Assembly: GCF_900113765.1 (NCBI RefSeq) | Contig: NZ_FOQO01000015.1 | Location: forward strand, 62,001 to 126,000 | Reading direction: 5' to 3' | From: Parapedobacter indicus | GTDB lineage: Bacteria > Bacteroidota > Bacteroidia > Sphingobacteriales > Sphingobacteriaceae | Length of the DNA: 64,000 bases | In this document: in pieces, positions 1 through 8,487 of the stretch | How the letters are laid out: each line of letters opens with the position of its first letter | How positions within the stretch are numbered: the first letter of the stretch is position 1 | The notes under the pieces: generated by a model | Seen by the model: the letters and a program-made list of their open reading frames with translations, nothing else | Databases searched by the model: none | What the model was told of the DNA's origin: nothing | Position numbers and translations under genes: made by a program

Positions 1-1548
1 GCTGAGTCGATATCCTTGCATGATCCGCCCGTTGGGAATCCGGTAGCCGACGGCCAGCGTGTTGAACCACGATGGAATGGCAGTATACTGATATATTCCC
101 TCGTATGGCTGTCCGTCATTGAGGGCATCGGCGTTGATGCCCGGCAGGATGTCCAGTGTTTGCGGACGGTTGAAATGGCCCACGTACCAATTGGTGCTTA
201 GGATGTTTCCATTGCGAAGGGACGGTACGTACTCCAGCTGGTTGGAAAAGTCGCGCACGCGACTGCTGAGCTGCTGATCCATATCACGGGCGTTGCTGGT
301 CAGTGCGGCATTGCCTGTTTCGCCCGAGTAACCGATTTTAAGCGCATTGTTGAGGTAATAGGTATCTTTATTGACCTGTGCGTTGAGCGACACATCGATC
401 AGGAATGGACTCCGGTCAATTTGTTGGATCTCGCTGTACCGAATCGTATCGCCAGTGAGATAGCTATCATTGGCGCTGTAATAATTCAGGTTGTTGTTGT
501 CCAGCAACAGTCCGACGTTGGCTTTCAGTTGCAGCCCATTATCCAGGTTTACGAGGTTGTTGGCGTTCAACGAACCTGAACGGTTCTGATAATACCGGCT
601 AGTAGGCAGCGGGGGGGTGCCTACGGTACCGGATGAGAGCAATTCAGCCGGTTTCGCATATCCCATATCGGCCAACCGGCCGGTGCGGTTGAAGGCGGTG
701 AAATCGGTCGCGAGGTCGGTACCAACGTTGTTGGCTTTGCCAACATTCAGCATTTTATAGGCTTTGTTGAACAAAATGGTGTTCAGTTCGCCGTCATACT
801 GTCCGGGAAGTCCCCCGCCGAGTTTCGCCTGGCCCGTAAGGGCCAGCCCAGCCTCATCTTTGATGGTAAGGTTGAGCGCAACGTTTTCACTGAGGGTTTT
901 CCCCTGGAGGACTTTCAGCGGCTGGTGGTTTTGCATAATCTCCACATCCTTAACCATGGCATGGGGGATGGTTTTCGTGCCAATGGCATATTTGTCGTCC
1001 AGTAGGTCATCTCCGTCTACATAAAAGTTGGAGATCGCTTTGCCATTGTATTTGATCTGGCCGTTTTCTTCGACTTCTACACCGGGCATCCGTTTCAGCA
1101 CGTCGCCGATGGTACGATCTTCGGGTTTGGTGAACGAAGAGACATCATAACTTAACGTGTCGCCCCGCAAACTGACCTTTGGACGGCTCTTGACCACTAC
1201 TTCGGCAAGGTCGATGGCCTCCGCTTCCATGGGTATTTCATAGCGTTCCCGGTCGGCGATCAGCGGTATGGATACCTTCTTATAACCCAGGTGGTTAATT
1301 TCTACGCGGAGCCCGATGATCTCAGCCGTGTCAGGCCATGTCAGCAAAAACGTGCCTTGGCTGTCGCTCGCGTTAAACGCCAGCACCCGCTGCTGTTGGT
1401 TTTTGATCATTACGCTGGCATGGGCCACCGGTTTGCCGTCTGCGGTTTTTAGTGTGCCCCGGATCTCGCGGTTCTGTGCTAAAACGGCAACGGACGAAAA
1501 TGACAGGAATAGGAGTAAGAATACGTTCCTGATGTTACCGGATTTCAT
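1..1548 (-). CDS. Outer-membrane beta-barrel / TonB-receptor-like protein with CarboxypepD_reg-like domain (3' part outside window)
   Basis: Reading the minus strand from the ATG at 1548 gives a signal peptide ending near LAQ, then a carboxypeptidase-regulatory-like domain (GTLKTADGKPVAHASV, about residues 28-115), then a plug-like region (GDVLKRMPGVEV, NFYVDGDDLL, VEIMQNHQPLKVLQG) and alternating barrel strands to the window edge, where the gene is cut. This architecture is usual for the large outer-membrane proteins encoded next to GLPGLI proteins in Bacteroidota; the ligand is unknown. The ATG overlaps the stop of the GLPGLI gene (ATGA), so the pair is probably translationally coupled. Position next to a two-component system suggests envelope or metal stress control (inference). 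Confidence 0.85.
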   Translation of the reverse strand, partial: MKSGNIRNVFLLLFLSFSSVAVLAQNREIRGTLKTADGKPVAHASVMIKNQQQRVLAFNASDSQGTFLLTWPDTAEIIGLRVEINHLGYKKVSIPLIADRERYEIPMEAEAIDLAEVVVKSRPKVSLRGDTLSYDVSSFTKPEDRTIGDVLKRMPGVEVEENGQIKYNGKAISNFYVDGDDLLDDKYAIGTKTIPHAMVKDVEIMQNHQPLKVLQGKTLSENVALNLTIKDEAGLALTGQAKLGGGLPGQYDGELNTILFNKAYKMLNVGKANNVGTDLATDFTAFNRTGRLADMGYAKPAELLSSGTVGTPPLPTSRYYQNRSGSLNANNLVNLDNGLQLKANVGLLLDNNNLNYYSANDSYLTGDTIRYSEIQQIDRSPFLIDVSLNAQVNKDTYYLNNALKIGYSGETGNAALTSNARDMDQQLSSRVRDFSNQLEYVPSLRNGNILSTNWYVGHFNRPQTLDILPGINADALNDGQPYEGIYQYTAIPSWFNTLAVGYRIPNGRIMQGYRLS

Positions 1549-2498
1549 CGTGTTCCGCGATTGTTGTCCACCAATTCCAGTGGGTTGTTTGGTTTTTTGA
1601 TTTTTCCTTCTCGCATAGCCATTTCGCGCATCGCAGTGAATTCTTCGGGCGACAGTTCCCGCCCGCTTTGGTCTTTCAGGACGATCTTTCGCTGTACATT
1701 TGCACCCGCCGGTACATTGTGGCCGCGCAGTGCATTTCCCATCGGATTTTTATCAAATGCAGCTTTCGCTTTCGCATATTCTTTGGCCGTAGTGGGTATT
1801 GCGTCTTGGGGAAGTGCAAGCACGGTGCCCGTTGGGGGTTCCTTGTCGAAACCAGCATAATGGAATGCCACTTCTTTTTTGCTGTCTTCCGCTTCGAGGA
1901 TGAGCCCCGGTAATCCCCGTAGTTTCCACGGACCGTAGGGAAACGGCAGTTCAGTGGTGAACCAAGCGATATAATCGCGGCCACCGATGCTACCGGTTGC
2001 CTGTTGACACTGGTATCCACCGATCTCCCTTACTTCTGTGCCGATTTTCCAGTCGATCTGGGGGTATGCCTGTTCAATGATATACGTGGTCATACCCAAC
2101 CTGTTTACCGTAGCAAGCCTGTTTTCTTTGGGAAATAGGTAAAGAACTTCATGGGAAATGTTGGGCGCATTGACGAAAAGCCGGGGTTGATTGCGGCCGT
2201 TCGGGGCGCCTGCTTTTTTAGCATCGCCCGGTTGCTTTTCCGCCATGTCCTTTTTCATTTTCGCCAGGGTAGTGGCAAGGGAGAAGCTGTTGTACAGGGT
2301 AACATCTTTGCCGATATAAAGCATCATATCCTCCCGGTGGGGATTGTCGCGGAAATTGGTATCGTCAATATGTACAAACTGGTACTTGACGTGGGCCAGC
2401 GCGACATCGCTCTCCTGCGCCGTCGAGGAGAACGAATGGCCGAAGATCGAGCTTCCTGCCAGGATCGCAGCCACTGAAATTTTTCTTATAGCCATCAT
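1545..2498 (-). CDS. GLPGLI family protein, secreted
   Basis: This 317-residue protein has an N-terminal signal peptide (about residues 1-28, ending STAQ) and the diagnostic motif LRGLPGLILEA in the middle, so membership of the Bacteroidota GLPGLI family is clear. The family's function is not established; members are periplasmic or envelope proteins often paired with a CarboxypepD_reg-type barrel gene, exactly as here. Two adjacent ATG codons (2498 and 2495) are both possible starts. Its stop overlaps the start of the barrel gene. A TAnnTTTG promoter box (2527-2534) lies 29 bases upstream, and the TGTTAA array behind it suggests activation by the divergent two-component regulator. Confidence 0.85.
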   Translation of the reverse strand: MMAIRKISVAAILAGSSIFGHSFSSTAQESDVALAHVKYQFVHIDDTNFRDNPHREDMMLYIGKDVTLYNSFSLATTLAKMKKDMAEKQPGDAKKAGAPNGRNQPRLFVNAPNISHEVLYLFPKENRLATVNRLGMTTYIIEQAYPQIDWKIGTEVREIGGYQCQQATGSIGGRDYIAWFTTELPFPYGPWKLRGLPGLILEAEDSKKEVAFHYAGFDKEPPTGTVLALPQDAIPTTAKEYAKAKAAFDKNPMGNALRGHNVPAGANVQRKIVLKDQSGRELSPEEFTAMREMAMREGKIKKPNNPLELVDNNRGTR

Positions 2499-2526
2499 GT
2501 TAACTTTTTAATGGAACTTTCGAAGA

Positions 2527-2534
2527 CAAAAGTA
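2527..2534 (-). promoter_or_regulatory. Promoter -7 box for the GLPGLI/barrel pair
   Basis: On the minus strand this reads TACTTTTG, a perfect match to the Bacteroidota -7 consensus TAnnTTTG, about 29 bases before the GLPGLI start codon. No TTG is visible at the expected -33 distance. The TGTTAA array instead lies just upstream, which fits an activator-dependent promoter (inference). Confidence 0.55.
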
Positions 2535-2565
2535 GGCGGGCCGGAGAGCTAAACGTCGTTTTTAG

Positions 2566-2629
2566 TGTTAAGCAATGTTAAGGAAGGGATCGAGTGTTAA
2601 ATACTGTTAACGTTTGTTAAGCGGTGTTA
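2566..2629. promoter_or_regulatory. Phased TGTTAA half-site array between divergent operons
   Basis: TGTTAA occurs at 2566, 2576, 2595, 2605 and 2615, and TGTTAT at 2625. The spacing is 10 bp inside two clusters, with 19 bp between the clusters, so all sites share roughly one helical face. Direct repeats at 10-11 bp are the usual recognition pattern of OmpR/PhoB-type winged-helix regulators, and the gene of such a regulator lies 1.6 kb downstream. The array overlaps the plus-strand -7 box and lies just upstream of the minus-strand one. Binding by the neighbouring regulator is inference. Confidence 0.6.
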
Positions 2630-2635
2630 TATTTG
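2628..2635 (+). promoter_or_regulatory. Promoter -7 box for the histidine kinase gene
   Basis: TATATTTG matches TAnnTTTG and overlaps the last TGTTAT half-site. The start codon is 46 bases downstream. The leader contains a small hairpin (AAAACCT at 2652-2658 with AGGTTTT at 2662-2668). A second perfect box, TAGCTTTG, sits at 2670-2677; it would give an almost leaderless transcript. Confidence 0.5.
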
Positions 2636-2681
2636 GGAGTCTGCTATGTGCAAAACCTGTCAGGTTTTATAGCTTTGTACT

Positions 2682-4223
2682 ATGATGGCGCGACGTATTC
2701 GGCTTATTGCAATCATGGTATCCTGTTCATTGGCGGGGATTCTGCTATTGCAGGGGTATTGGCTGTATAATTCCTACCGGCTTTCCACGCAGCAGTTCGA
2801 AAAAGAAGTGCTCAACGTATTGAAGCGGCTTGAACACGGACACGCGTTAGCAGAGATCGAAAGCATGGGATTTTTTGCCGATAGCACGGGTAAGAACGAT
2901 ACCGCAAGGTTGGCGAGGATGGTGGATTTTCTGTTGACAGGGCCACACTTGCCGCCAATCAAACCAACTCATGAGCTTCCCAAAGACCGACGAATCATTA
3001 CCGAATCAAAAATGATGGTTGCAATGCTGGCGGATTCTTTGAATATCACCCAGCACGGTAAAGCGGATAGCTTGATGAAAATCAGAAAGCGGGTAGGCGA
3101 TACGAAGTTTATGGATGTGGGGGCCGGCAAACAGGTGTTTACGGTTAATACCAACTATGATTATACGAAAAGTGAGTTTGCGGGATTCAGCAGCCTCCTT
3201 GCGCAAGAGATCGATTCGTTGCTGCAAGAGGCAGGAATCGGTTCTACCTATGCTTTTAAGCTGAGCAACTTCAACGGCGGTGGCGATACTTATGTCTCTG
3301 ACCGCAAGGTTTTTAACGGGCAATTACGGAAAGCCGATAGAAACGCAAAGATCGGCGTGGCGAAACCCTATCGATTAACCCTGGCCATCGCAAATGATAT
3401 GAGCTATATCCTGAAAAACATGCTTTGGGTGCTTATGGCTTCATTGGCAATCGTTGGAATTACCGCTTGGGCTTATGTGGTCATGCTACGTACCATTTTC
3501 CAGCAGAAAAGGCTATCCGATGTCAAAACGGATTTTATCAACAACATGACGCATGAATTCAAAACACCCATCGCCACGGTGTCATTGGCCGTGGAGGCGC
3601 TTCAGCATTTCGACGTGATGAATAAGCCGGAGCAGACAAGGGAATACCTCGACATTTGCCGAAATGAATTGAACCGTATCTCAGTGATGGTGGAAAAAGT
3701 ATTGAAGATGGCTGCATTTGAGCGGCTTGATATTAAATTGTCATTACAGAAGACAGACATCGGTAAAATGGTGGCAGATGTGGTGGAAAACATGCGGCCA
3801 CAATGGGAAAAAAGGGAGGCCAAAGTAAACATTAACACCGAGGGTGGTGTGGAGGCTAACGTAGACCGCACCCACATGGCCAACGTAGTGTATAACTTGA
3901 TTGATAACAGCTTGAAATATACCGATAAAATACCGGAAATCGAAATTTTCTGTGGAATTACGGATAGCCGTCAGGTACGATTGACGGTCAGGGATAACGG
4001 AGTAGGTATCCCATCTACCTATCTGGTACGGATATTTGAGAATTTTTTTCGCGTGCCTACGGGCAATATTCATAATGCCAAGGGTTTTGGTTTGGGCTTG
4101 GGGTATGTGGCAACCATCGTCAAAAAGCATCGCGGCAATATAGATGTAAAAAGCACCGTTGGGACGGGAAGCACATTTACCATTGTTTTGCCAACGGATG
4201 GGTTTTTACAGGGAACCAATTGA
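2682..4223 (+). CDS. Membrane sensor histidine kinase
   Basis: The 513-residue protein is a two-component sensor. A first membrane helix lies at about residues 8-28, followed by a periplasmic sensor segment of about 210 residues without recognisable family, and a second helix (MLWVLMASLAIVGITAW) near 247. The cytoplasmic part has the HisKA box (NNMTHEFKTP, phospho-acceptor His291), the N box (YNLIDNSLKYT), the G1 box (DNGVGIP), the F box (FENFFRV) and the G2 box (GFGLGLGYV), so it should be catalytically active. It is followed after 6 bases by its response regulator. Two start ATGs in tandem (2682, 2685) are equally possible. Confidence 0.95.
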   Translation: MMARRIRLIAIMVSCSLAGILLLQGYWLYNSYRLSTQQFEKEVLNVLKRLEHGHALAEIESMGFFADSTGKNDTARLARMVDFLLTGPHLPPIKPTHELPKDRRIITESKMMVAMLADSLNITQHGKADSLMKIRKRVGDTKFMDVGAGKQVFTVNTNYDYTKSEFAGFSSLLAQEIDSLLQEAGIGSTYAFKLSNFNGGGDTYVSDRKVFNGQLRKADRNAKIGVAKPYRLTLAIANDMSYILKNMLWVLMASLAIVGITAWAYVVMLRTIFQQKRLSDVKTDFINNMTHEFKTPIATVSLAVEALQHFDVMNKPEQTREYLDICRNELNRISVMVEKVLKMAAFERLDIKLSLQKTDIGKMVADVVENMRPQWEKREAKVNINTEGGVEANVDRTHMANVVYNLIDNSLKYTDKIPEIEIFCGITDSRQVRLTVRDNGVGIPSTYLVRIFENFFRVPTGNIHNAKGFGLGLGYVATIVKKHRGNIDVKSTVGTGSTFTIVLPTDGFLQGTN

Positions 4224-4229
4224 TTAATC

Positions 4230-4940
4230 ATGCAGCAGGTGGGGAAGCTTAAAGTATTATTGGCAGAAGATGAGCCCTTTTTGGGAAAGATCGTAAAAGA
4301 AAGTCTCGAATCGCGTAATTTTGATGTACTGTGGGTGCAGGATGGGCTTAAGGCCTATTCGGCGTTCCGGACTTTTGATCCGGCAATCTGCATTTTGGAT
4401 GTCATGATGCCCGTCAAGGATGGGTATGCACTTACAGAAGATATCCGCAAGCTCAATGATCGCGTTCCCATTATTTTTCTTACTGCCAAATCGCTGACCG
4501 AAGACGTGGTGAAAGGTTTTGAACTTGGTGGCAATGACTACCTGAAAAAGCCATTTAGCATGGAGGAGTTGATTGTGCGGATGAACGCATTACTGAATCG
4601 AACCGCAAAATCGAAGGCCTCCACGAAGGAGCAATTTGTGATCGGCAACTATCTATTCAATAACGCCTTACAGGAACTTGTTCTTGGGGACGACGTGGTT
4701 AAGCTTTCCTTCCGGGAATCGGCTTTGCTCAAAATGCTGATGGAACACAAAAACCAGGTGCTCGACCGGAAGACGGCGTTGGATTTCCTTTGGGGGGGCG
4801 ATAGTTTCTTTAATGCCCGGAGCATGGATGTGTTCATTACCAAACTCCGCAAGCATCTAAAAAAGGACGATGCTATTGAAATTGTGAATATCCGGGGGGT
4901 TGGTTATAAATTGATCGTGGACGAAGGGTTTGAGGAATAA
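4230..4940 (+). CDS. OmpR-family response regulator
   Basis: The 236-residue protein has a receiver domain (acidic pocket LAEDEP; phospho-acceptor Asp57 in CILDVMMP; switch Thr and conserved Lys in FLTAKS) and a C-terminal winged-helix DNA-binding domain (FNARSMDVFITKLRKHL, IVNIRGVGYKL). It is the cognate partner of the kinase directly upstream. Direct repeats of TGTTAA at 10-bp spacing in front of the kinase gene are the obvious candidate binding sites, implying autoregulation and control of the divergent GLPGLI/barrel pair (inference). Confidence 0.95.
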   Translation: MQQVGKLKVLLAEDEPFLGKIVKESLESRNFDVLWVQDGLKAYSAFRTFDPAICILDVMMPVKDGYALTEDIRKLNDRVPIIFLTAKSLTEDVVKGFELGGNDYLKKPFSMEELIVRMNALLNRTAKSKASTKEQFVIGNYLFNNALQELVLGDDVVKLSFRESALLKMLMEHKNQVLDRKTALDFLWGGDSFFNARSMDVFITKLRKHLKKDDAIEIVNIRGVGYKLIVDEGFEE

Positions 4941-4971
4941 AAAAAGGTACCTAGTAAGGTACCCTTTTTTT
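4941..4971 (+). terminator. Intrinsic terminator after the two-component operon
   Basis: An A-run plus GGTACC, a 6-base loop, then GGTACC followed by a run of eight T forms a stem with a U tract immediately after the stop codon of the regulator gene. Confidence 0.85.
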
Positions 4972-5013
4972 AAAAATTTTTCAATTTGGCTTTTTAAGCA
5001 CTAATCGTAATGA

Positions 5014-5214
5014 TTACTGAGCCAATGAATCCAATGAGTCGATTGCACGGGAACCGATAGAATCGATAGAATCCGTAACTGCATCAACTTCTGCTTCGAT
5101 TTCGTTTGTCAATGAATCAGCAGTTTCTTCACTTTGAGAAGTGGTGTTGTTACAAGCTGCAATCGCTAAAGAAAGAGCCAAACCTAAAAAACCGAATTTA
5201 AATACGTTTTTCAT
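5014..5214 (-). CDS. Small acidic lipoprotein
   Basis: The 66-residue product has a lipoprotein signal (SLAIAAC, acylated Cys about residue 21) and a short acidic mature part with repeated DS/DSL steps (TDSIDSIGSRAIDSLDSL). It should be anchored in a membrane facing the periplasm. Similar tiny acidic lipoproteins are common in Bacteroidota and have no known function. It is monocistronic, convergent with the regulator gene and divergent from the carboxylase gene. A palindrome, AACAAATTTGTT (about 5237-5248), lies in its upstream region. Confidence 0.75.
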   Translation of the reverse strand: MKNVFKFGFLGLALSLAIAACNNTTSQSEETADSLTNEIEAEVDAVTDSIDSIGSRAIDSLDSLAQ

Positions 5215-5386
5215 TGTAATTTCCTTTTTTGGTTAAAACAAATTTGTTTATTTTATTCATTAATACGCAGGCTTCGGAAAGGTAACCCAAAAAAATAAAA
5301 AAGATCTGCGGTTAATCTGTTTGATCCGCGTCATCCGGGTTTCCTCACGCTTGCATGCAATTAAAGAATGCCGTATCTTGTGAACC

Positions 5387-7018
5387 ATGGCAAACCTCGA
5401 ATTCAATCAAAATGAAGACCTAAATAAACAGGCTGTTTCCGAATTGAGGAAACGGTTGAAGAGGATCTACGCAGGAGGAGGGGCAAAGGCCGTTGAAAAA
5501 CAGCATGGCAAAGGTAAACTGTTGGCACGCGAACGGATTGCTTATCTGCTGGATGAGAATAAACCATGGCTGGAGATCGGCGCATTCGCCGCTGACGGCA
5601 TGTATCCTGAATACGGTGGATGCCCATCGGCAGGGGTCATAGCAGGGATTGGCTACATAGCGGACAGGCAATGTGTGGTAGTAGCCAATGACGCGACAGT
5701 GAAGGCCGGTGCCTGGTTTCCGATGACAGCCAAGAAAAATCTCCGTGCACAGGAAATCGCGATGGAAAACAGACTGCCGATCATTTACCTGGTGGATTCG
5801 GCGGGTGTATTTCTGCCTATGCAGGATGAGATTTTTCCTGATAAGGAGCATTTCGGCCGGATCTTCCGCAACAACGCGCGCATGAGCAGCGAAGGCATTG
5901 TGCAGATCGCTGCAATCATGGGAGCTTGCGTAGCAGGTGGGGCGTACCTCCCCATCATGAGCGACGAGGCGATGATCGTGGAAGGGACCGGGTCCGTCTT
6001 TTTAGCGGGCTCCTATCTGGTCAAATCCGCAATCGGCGAATCCGTCGATAATGAAACACTGGGCGGCGCCACCACGCATTGTGAGATTTCCGGAGTTACG
6101 GATTACAAGCATCCGGATGACAAAACCTGCCTGGAATCCATCCGTACCCTAATGGGAATGCTCGGAAAACCCAAAGACGCAGGGTTTGACCGTATAAAGC
6201 CTGCGTTGCCGAAACAGGATGAACGGCAAATCTACGGGATTTTACCACCATCGCGGGAAAAACCGTATGACATGAAGGAAATCATTCTTCGGTTACTGGA
6301 TCATTCAGAATTTGAGGAATACAAGGCCCTGTATGGACAGAGCATTGTTTGTGGATTGGGTCGGGTGGATGGCTGGGCGGTAGGCGTGGTGGCGAACCAA
6401 CGAAACGTGGTGAAGAACGGAAAGGGCGAGATGCAGCTCGGCGGTGTGATTTATTCGGACGCGGCGGATAAAGCGACACGGTTTATCATGAACTGCAATC
6501 AGAAAAAAATACCCTTGGTGTTTTTACAGGACGTGACAGGTTTTATGGTGGGCAGTCGTGCTGAGCAGGGCGGTATCATCAAGGATGGCGCTAAGATGGT
6601 TAACGCCGTTGCTAACTCCGTAGTACCCAAAATTACCATCGTGGTGGGGAATTCCTATGGGGCCGGTAACTATGCGATGTGCGGCAAGGCATATGATCCA
6701 AGGCTAATCTTTGCATGGCCCTCGGCAAAAATAGCCGTAATGGGCGGTGGACAGGCAGCAAAGACACTGCTGCAGATCCAAAAAGCGTCGTTAAAGGCAA
6801 AAGGTGAGGCGATAAACAAAGAGAAAGAAGAGGTGTTACTTAAGGATATCACGGAACGTTACCGGGAACAAACGACCCCGTATTACGCAGCGGCGAGGCT
6901 CTGGGTGGATGGCGTCATCGACCCGCTGGAAACACGGAGAGTAATTTCCCTGGGCATCGAGGCGGCCAATCAGGCACCGATCGAAAAACCGTTTAATGTT
7001 GGGGTAATACAGACGTGA
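5387..7018 (+). CDS. Acyl-CoA carboxylase beta (carboxyltransferase) subunit, methylcrotonyl/propionyl type
   Basis: The 543-residue protein is a biotin-dependent carboxyltransferase subunit: an N-terminal crotonase-like half (GKLLARERI, YLVDSAGVFLP, GACVAGGAYLP) and a C-terminal half (FLQDVTGFMVGS, VGNSYGAGNYAMCGKAYDP, FAWPSAKIAVMGGGQAA). The C-terminal motifs resemble methylcrotonyl-CoA carboxylase MccB (leucine breakdown) more than propionyl-CoA carboxylase, but the substrate cannot be settled by eye. No biotin carboxylase subunit is encoded nearby, so it must be supplied from elsewhere. It is followed by an acyl-CoA dehydrogenase gene, which supports a branched-chain or fatty acid catabolic role. 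Confidence 0.9.
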   Translation: MANLEFNQNEDLNKQAVSELRKRLKRIYAGGGAKAVEKQHGKGKLLARERIAYLLDENKPWLEIGAFAADGMYPEYGGCPSAGVIAGIGYIADRQCVVVANDATVKAGAWFPMTAKKNLRAQEIAMENRLPIIYLVDSAGVFLPMQDEIFPDKEHFGRIFRNNARMSSEGIVQIAAIMGACVAGGAYLPIMSDEAMIVEGTGSVFLAGSYLVKSAIGESVDNETLGGATTHCEISGVTDYKHPDDKTCLESIRTLMGMLGKPKDAGFDRIKPALPKQDERQIYGILPPSREKPYDMKEIILRLLDHSEFEEYKALYGQSIVCGLGRVDGWAVGVVANQRNVVKNGKGEMQLGGVIYSDAADKATRFIMNCNQKKIPLVFLQDVTGFMVGSRAEQGGIIKDGAKMVNAVANSVVPKITIVVGNSYGAGNYAMCGKAYDPRLIFAWPSAKIAVMGGGQAAKTLLQIQKASLKAKGEAINKEKEEVLLKDITERYREQTTPYYAAARLWVDGVIDPLETRRVISLGIEAANQAPIEKPFNVGVIQT

Positions 7019-7091
7019 ATAGTGAATAATGGTAAGTGGATAATGGAAAGTGAGTGATGAAAGCATAGAAAAACAGAAAAACGAAAAGGCG

Positions 7092-8441
7092 ATGTTCTCA
7101 AAAATCAAAAAGGCGTACCAATTATTCAAAAACATTGATTTCGCACAGTTGGATAAATTGTCGCAAAAAGTAGACCTGCCCAAGGTGATGGAGTCGTTTT
7201 CGAAGCTGGATGAAAAGCAGCTCAATGGCCTTATGAAGATGCTGGATGGTGGAAAACCTAAAAAGGAACTTCCTCCCATCAATGGAGATTTTTATGAATT
7301 GCATCTTCGGCTGAATGAGGAAGACCGGGCACTCCAATTGAAGGTGCGGGATTTCATGGAACGTGAAATAAAGCCATTGGTCAATCATTATTGGCTCCGC
7401 GACGAATTTCCCTTTGAAATCATCCCCATGTTGGCAAAGCTGGATATCTGTGGTCTAACCTATACGGGATACGGTTGCGCCGGTAGGTCATCTCTCATGG
7501 AGGGTATTATTGCCATGGAAATTGCGCGCATTGATGCTTCAGTAGCCACTTTTTTCGGTGTACAAAGTGGATTGGCCATGGGATCGATTTACCTGTGTGG
7601 CTCTGATGCGCAGAAGCAGGAGTGGTTGCCTGCAATGCAACAGATGAAATTGATCGGTGCTTTTGGCCTAACCGAACCCGAAGTGGGTTCCGGGGCAGCC
7701 GGCGGGCTGACCGTAACGGCCCGGAAGACCGAATCGGGCTGGGTGCTTAACGGACAGAAAAAATGGATAGGCAATGCACCATTTGCCGACGTAACGGTGA
7801 TCTGGGCGAAGGATCTCGCAGACGGCGAGGTAAAGGGGTTCCTGGTACGGAAGGGAACACCCGGCTTTACCGTGGAAAAAATAAAGGGTAAGATGGCCCT
7901 GCGTATTGTCCAAAATGGACTGATCACATTGACAGACTGCATGGTTGAAGAAAGTGACCGGCTACAGCATGCCAACTCCTTCAAAGATACCGCCAAAGTA
8001 TTGCAACTAACCCGCGCCGGGGTGGCGTGGATGGCCGTAGGCTGCGCGCGCGGTGCCTATGAAAATGCGCTTGACTATACACAGAAACGCAAGCAATTTG
8101 GAAAGCCGATCTCGTCTTTTCAACTGATCCAAAACCACCTTGTTGAGATGCTCTCTAACCTTACTGCCATGCAGACGTTGGTATATCGGCTTTCCGAACT
8201 GCAGGATACGGGTATGCTGCGTGACGAGCATGCTTCATTAGCGAAAGTATTTTGTACGCTTCGCACGCGCGATATCGTGAGTCGGGCACGGGAGGTAATG
8301 GGTGGCAATGGCATTCTGCTTGAATATAATGTGGCTCGTTTCTTAGCCGATGCAGAAGCTATCTATTCGTATGAGGGTACAAAAGAAATCAATTCATTGA
8401 TCGTGGGTAGGTCGATTACCGGTTTCAGCGCATTTGTATAA
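7092..8441 (+). CDS. Acyl-CoA dehydrogenase, glutaryl-CoA dehydrogenase-like
   Basis: This is an FAD-dependent acyl-CoA dehydrogenase of about 449 residues. Visible signatures are the FAD/substrate region (FGLTEPEVGSGA), the C-terminal bundle (RKQFGKPISSFQLIQ), GGNGILLEY, and the motif SYEGTKEINSLIVGRSITG, whose Glu is the catalytic base position of the glutaryl-CoA dehydrogenase branch. A charged helical N-terminal extension of about 70 residues is unusual. A GTG at 7050 is in frame, but it lies in a low-complexity intergenic repeat (gtgaataatgg-like), so the ATG at 7092 is preferred. It probably acts with the upstream carboxylase in acyl-CoA breakdown. Confidence 0.88.
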   Translation: MFSKIKKAYQLFKNIDFAQLDKLSQKVDLPKVMESFSKLDEKQLNGLMKMLDGGKPKKELPPINGDFYELHLRLNEEDRALQLKVRDFMEREIKPLVNHYWLRDEFPFEIIPMLAKLDICGLTYTGYGCAGRSSLMEGIIAMEIARIDASVATFFGVQSGLAMGSIYLCGSDAQKQEWLPAMQQMKLIGAFGLTEPEVGSGAAGGLTVTARKTESGWVLNGQKKWIGNAPFADVTVIWAKDLADGEVKGFLVRKGTPGFTVEKIKGKMALRIVQNGLITLTDCMVEESDRLQHANSFKDTAKVLQLTRAGVAWMAVGCARGAYENALDYTQKRKQFGKPISSFQLIQNHLVEMLSNLTAMQTLVYRLSELQDTGMLRDEHASLAKVFCTLRTRDIVSRAREVMGGNGILLEYNVARFLADAEAIYSYEGTKEINSLIVGRSITGFSAFV

Positions 8442-8448
8442 ACAACGA

Positions 8449-8470
8449 GGCCGGAACATAGGTTCCGGCC
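8449..8470. terminator. Terminator hairpin between convergent genes
   Basis: GGCCGGAAC (8449-8457) and GTTCCGGCC (8462-8470) form a perfect 9-bp stem with a 4-base loop between the dehydrogenase gene and yidC, which converge here. T-rich sequence lies a little further downstream on the plus side. Confidence 0.75.
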
Positions 8471-8487
8471 TGGTCTTACCTTGAATT

